Positions 7,181-8,909 of a stretch of DNA of 8,909 nt are shown here, piece by piece; positions within the stretch are counted from its first letter, which is position 1, and the number at the start of each line of letters is the position of its first letter. A program made the position numbers and the translations under genes. This DNA comes from Verrucomicrobiales bacterium (GTDB taxonomy: Bacteria; Verrucomicrobiota; Verrucomicrobiia; Limisphaerales; UBA1100), in the NCBI GenBank assembly GCA_003517285.1, contig DPAW01000018.1, positions 1,194 through 10,102 of the forward strand, written 5' to 3'. Under the pieces are notes generated by a model. The model saw only the letters and a program-made list of their open reading frames with translations. It ran no database searches and was not told where the DNA came from.

Positions 7181-7198
7181 CACCTTTCATTCCGTTTA

Positions 7199-8539
7199 AT
7201 GGAAAACGAATCTCTTCGCAAATGGTTAATCGGCTTTGGTGTTCTGGGCGCATTGCTGGTTGGATTTATGGGCCAGCGATGGTTGCTGCCTGAGGAACAA
7301 CGGCTGGTGTTTGCCGCCGGTCAGCGCGGAGGATTGTACCACGAGCTCGCGCAGCATCTGGCCACGGAACTCCAAGCCGCCCATCCGCGCTTGCGCATTG
7401 AGGTAATTGAGACGGACGGTAGTTTGGACAATGCTCAACGCCTGCAAAACCGGAATGCCGATCTGGCGCTGCTGCAAAATGACACGCAAGCCGGTGCACA
7501 AGCCCGCAGTCTCTCCGCCATTCATCCGGAATTACTGCACTTCCTTTGCCACCGCGATGCCGGCATCCAATCCCTGCATGATCTGGCCGAACACACCATT
7601 GCAGTCGGCCCCAAAGGCAGCGGATCCGAGCAGTTCACTCATGAACTTTTCCAGTACCTCGGCCTGCCTGTAACCGAATTGAATTTAAAAAACCTGTCCT
7701 TGGCCGAGGCCACGCGGCAACTGGTCGCCGGGGAAGTGGACGCTTTGCTGTTTCTGACCGGTCTTGGCAATGCAGCCTGCGCGCAGGCGTTGCAATCAGG
7801 TAAAGTGCAATTGACGCCACTGGTCACAGCTCCCGATTCGGATTGGTCGCATGCCGGCACTTGGGCCGAAACGTTGGCGGAGGGGTTCCGTGTTCATTAT
7901 CCGCATGTCACTCCGCACACGTTGCCGTTACTCGCCTACCCGGGAGCCGATGGCAAACCCGGCCATCCCATCCGACCCATCCCCACGGTGGGCGTGAAAG
8001 CCGTGCTCACCTGTCATCGCGAGTTGCCTGAAGAATTGGCCGAGACAATTACACGCACAATCTTTGAGCATCGTGCGGTGTTGTCACAAAAGCATTCGGC
8101 TTTCAGTAACTTGGATGAGTCACAGGCCACCGCCCGGCTGCAATTTCCCACTCACGTGGGGGCCGAACAATTTTTCCGGCGTGATGAACCGGGCTTTCTG
8201 GTGAAGTACGCGGAGGCCATGGGTTTTATTTTGTCCGCCTGCATTCTTCTCTGGGGTCTGGGGAGTGGCGTGCGCAAGTGGTTACTGCAGAAACGGAAGG
8301 ATCGGATTGATAAGTATTATCAGGCGATTGAAAGCATCATTGGCCGGTTGCGCGAGAATGAGGAGTGCGTGGATGAATTGGAGAAAGAATTGATCTCGCT
8401 GCGCAAGGATGCGTTAAGTGAGCTGGTGAGAGAGAAGCTGGCGGCGGATGAGTCGTTTATGATTTACCAGAACATGGCCAACGGCTGTCAGCAGTTGTTG
8501 GCCCAGAAAAAACAAGAACGGCGACAGGCGGGGGGATAG
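7199..8539 (+). CDS. TAXI-family TRAP-type solute-binding protein with C-terminal membrane anchor
   Basis: Residues ~8-28 are an uncleaved-looking N-terminal membrane segment. Residues ~35-335 match the TAXI (NMT1-like) periplasmic binding fold: 'LVFAAGQRGGLYHELAQHLA', 'VIETDGSLDNAQRLQNRNAD', 'LALLQND', 'SLHDLAEHTIAVGPKGSGSE', 'VAGEVDALLFLTG' and 'PTVGVKAVLTCHRELPEE'. A second membrane segment lies at ~339-357. It is followed by a charged, helix-forming tail (358-446, coiled-coil-like around 365-415), which would be cytoplasmic if both segments span the membrane. TAXI proteins normally deliver ligands such as glutamate-like or carboxylate compounds to a TRAP permease; no permease is in view and the ligand is unknown. 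The anchor and tail hint at a sensing or scaffolding role, which is inference. The gene is probably co-transcribed with the pseudopilin. No clear ribosome binding site precedes the ATG. Confidence 0.85.
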   Translation: MENESLRKWLIGFGVLGALLVGFMGQRWLLPEEQRLVFAAGQRGGLYHELAQHLATELQAAHPRLRIEVIETDGSLDNAQRLQNRNADLALLQNDTQAGAQARSLSAIHPELLHFLCHRDAGIQSLHDLAEHTIAVGPKGSGSEQFTHELFQYLGLPVTELNLKNLSLAEATRQLVAGEVDALLFLTGLGNAACAQALQSGKVQLTPLVTAPDSDWSHAGTWAETLAEGFRVHYPHVTPHTLPLLAYPGADGKPGHPIRPIPTVGVKAVLTCHRELPEELAETITRTIFEHRAVLSQKHSAFSNLDESQATARLQFPTHVGAEQFFRRDEPGFLVKYAEAMGFILSACILLWGLGSGVRKWLLQKRKDRIDKYYQAIESIIGRLRENEECVDELEKELISLRKDALSELVREKLAADESFMIYQNMANGCQQLLAQKKQERRQAGG

Positions 8540-8578
8540 CCGCACTGCCGCCGTTCGTGAGTTTGATTCTTCCCGCGC

Positions 8579-8909
8579 TTACTTCAGGCGCTTGATGCGC
8601 ACATTGCGGAACTGCACCGCTGCGCCGTGTCCGGCGAAGCCAAAGTGGCCCTCGGTGCGCAGGCGACCCTTGTACTTGGCAATGGGCACCATGGATTTCT
8701 CCACCTTGCTCAGGTCCGCATCAAGGATGGTTTCGCCGTTGAGCACGACCTTGATGGTGTGGCCTTTCACGGTGACTTCCTGGGTGTTCCATTCGCCCGG
8801 TTTTTTGAGGAACCCGCGCTTGGCGGCGACCATACCATAAGCACTGCCGTGGTACTGCGCCGGGTGAAGCTTGGAGTATTTCTTAGAAGTGTTGTCGAGC
8901 ACCTGCAAT
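8579..8909 (-). CDS. DUF1080 (3-keto-disaccharide hydrolase-like) protein, 5' part outside window
   Basis: These are the C-terminal ~110 residues of a longer protein whose start lies beyond the window; the TTG at 8908 is an internal Leu codon. The sequence 'LQVLDN...HPAQYHGSAYG', 'KRGFLKKPGEWNTQEVTVKG', 'IKVVLNGETILDADL' and 'GHFGFAGHGAAVQFRNVRIK' matches the concanavalin-like jelly-roll fold of DUF1080. This family is abundant in Planctomycetota and Verrucomicrobiota and is usually secreted. Some members act on 3-keto-glycosides or other sugars; others are simple carbohydrate-binding modules. Whether this one is catalytic cannot be decided from the visible part. It converges on the TAXI gene with a 39-base gap that contains no clear terminator. 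Confidence 0.9.
   Translation of the reverse strand, partial: LQVLDNTSKKYSKLHPAQYHGSAYGMVAAKRGFLKKPGEWNTQEVTVKGHTIKVVLNGETILDADLSKVEKSMVPIAKYKGRLRTEGHFGFAGHGAAVQFRNVRIKRLK

Noticed and set aside
6791..7183. 130-residue minus-strand open frame across the thioredoxin-like domain
   Set aside because: It is antisense to a clearly conserved domain (CPSC, cis-Pro), has no domain of its own and is a coding shadow.
8520..8552. GGCGG...CCGCC inverted repeat near the end of the TAXI gene as a terminator
   Set aside because: The loop is long, the pairing short and no T-tract follows.
8906..8908. TTG at 8908 as the start of the DUF1080 gene
   Set aside because: It encodes a Leu in the conserved 'LQVLDN' strand in the middle of the domain; the gene clearly continues off the window.
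1..8909. tRNA, rRNA, CRISPR array, insertion sequence or phage genes
   Set aside because: No cloverleaf, repeat-spacer array, transposase or integrase motif or terminal inverted repeats were seen.

Overview
The window looks like ordinary chromosome from a Gram-negative bacterium of the Planctomycetota-Verrucomicrobiota-Chlamydiota group, most likely a Verrucomicrobiota member related to Pedosphaera/Limisphaerales. This placement is inferred from gene content: a pseudopilin of the 'prepilin N-terminus plus DG motif' type, a DUF1080 (3-keto-disaccharide hydrolase-like) protein, a PQQ-type propeller protein, and lipoproteins. No rRNA, tRNA, CRISPR array, transposase or phage gene was seen.

Layout. 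Positions 1-729 (+) are the 3' end of a PQQ-like beta-propeller protein. It converges on a 610-residue membrane protein at 746-2578 (-), which joins a TerB-like domain to an AI-2E/PerM-type transporter. Positions 2579-2953 hold no intact gene but contain what looks like a dead small lipoprotein gene (2665-2868, -). Positions 2954-3787 (+) encode a lipoprotein in which a LysM domain appears to sit inside a Sel1 repeat. Positions 3859-4926 (+) encode an MscS-like mechanosensitive channel. It converges on hemB (4923-5930, -), and both genes end in the same palindromic CTAG. Divergent from hemB is an apparent two-gene unit: a pseudopilin fused to a thioredoxin-like domain (6014-7180) and, 18 bases later, a membrane-tethered TAXI-family binding protein (7199-8539). 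The window closes with the 3' part of a DUF1080 gene (8579-8909, -).

How the genes relate. Apart from the 6014-8539 pair, they look like independent units: three convergent ends and two divergent starts. A common theme is the cell envelope: two transport or channel proteins, two lipoprotein-type genes, a pseudopilin, a tethered binding protein and secreted-type propeller and DUF1080 proteins. HemB is the only clear housekeeping enzyme. I found no convincing multi-gene new system. The novelty lies in domain architecture: pseudopilin-thioredoxin, TerB-AI-2E transporter, LysM nested in Sel1, and a TAXI protein with a C-terminal membrane anchor and cytoplasmic helix. The stretch 2579-3858 is visibly more AT-rich than its surroundings.
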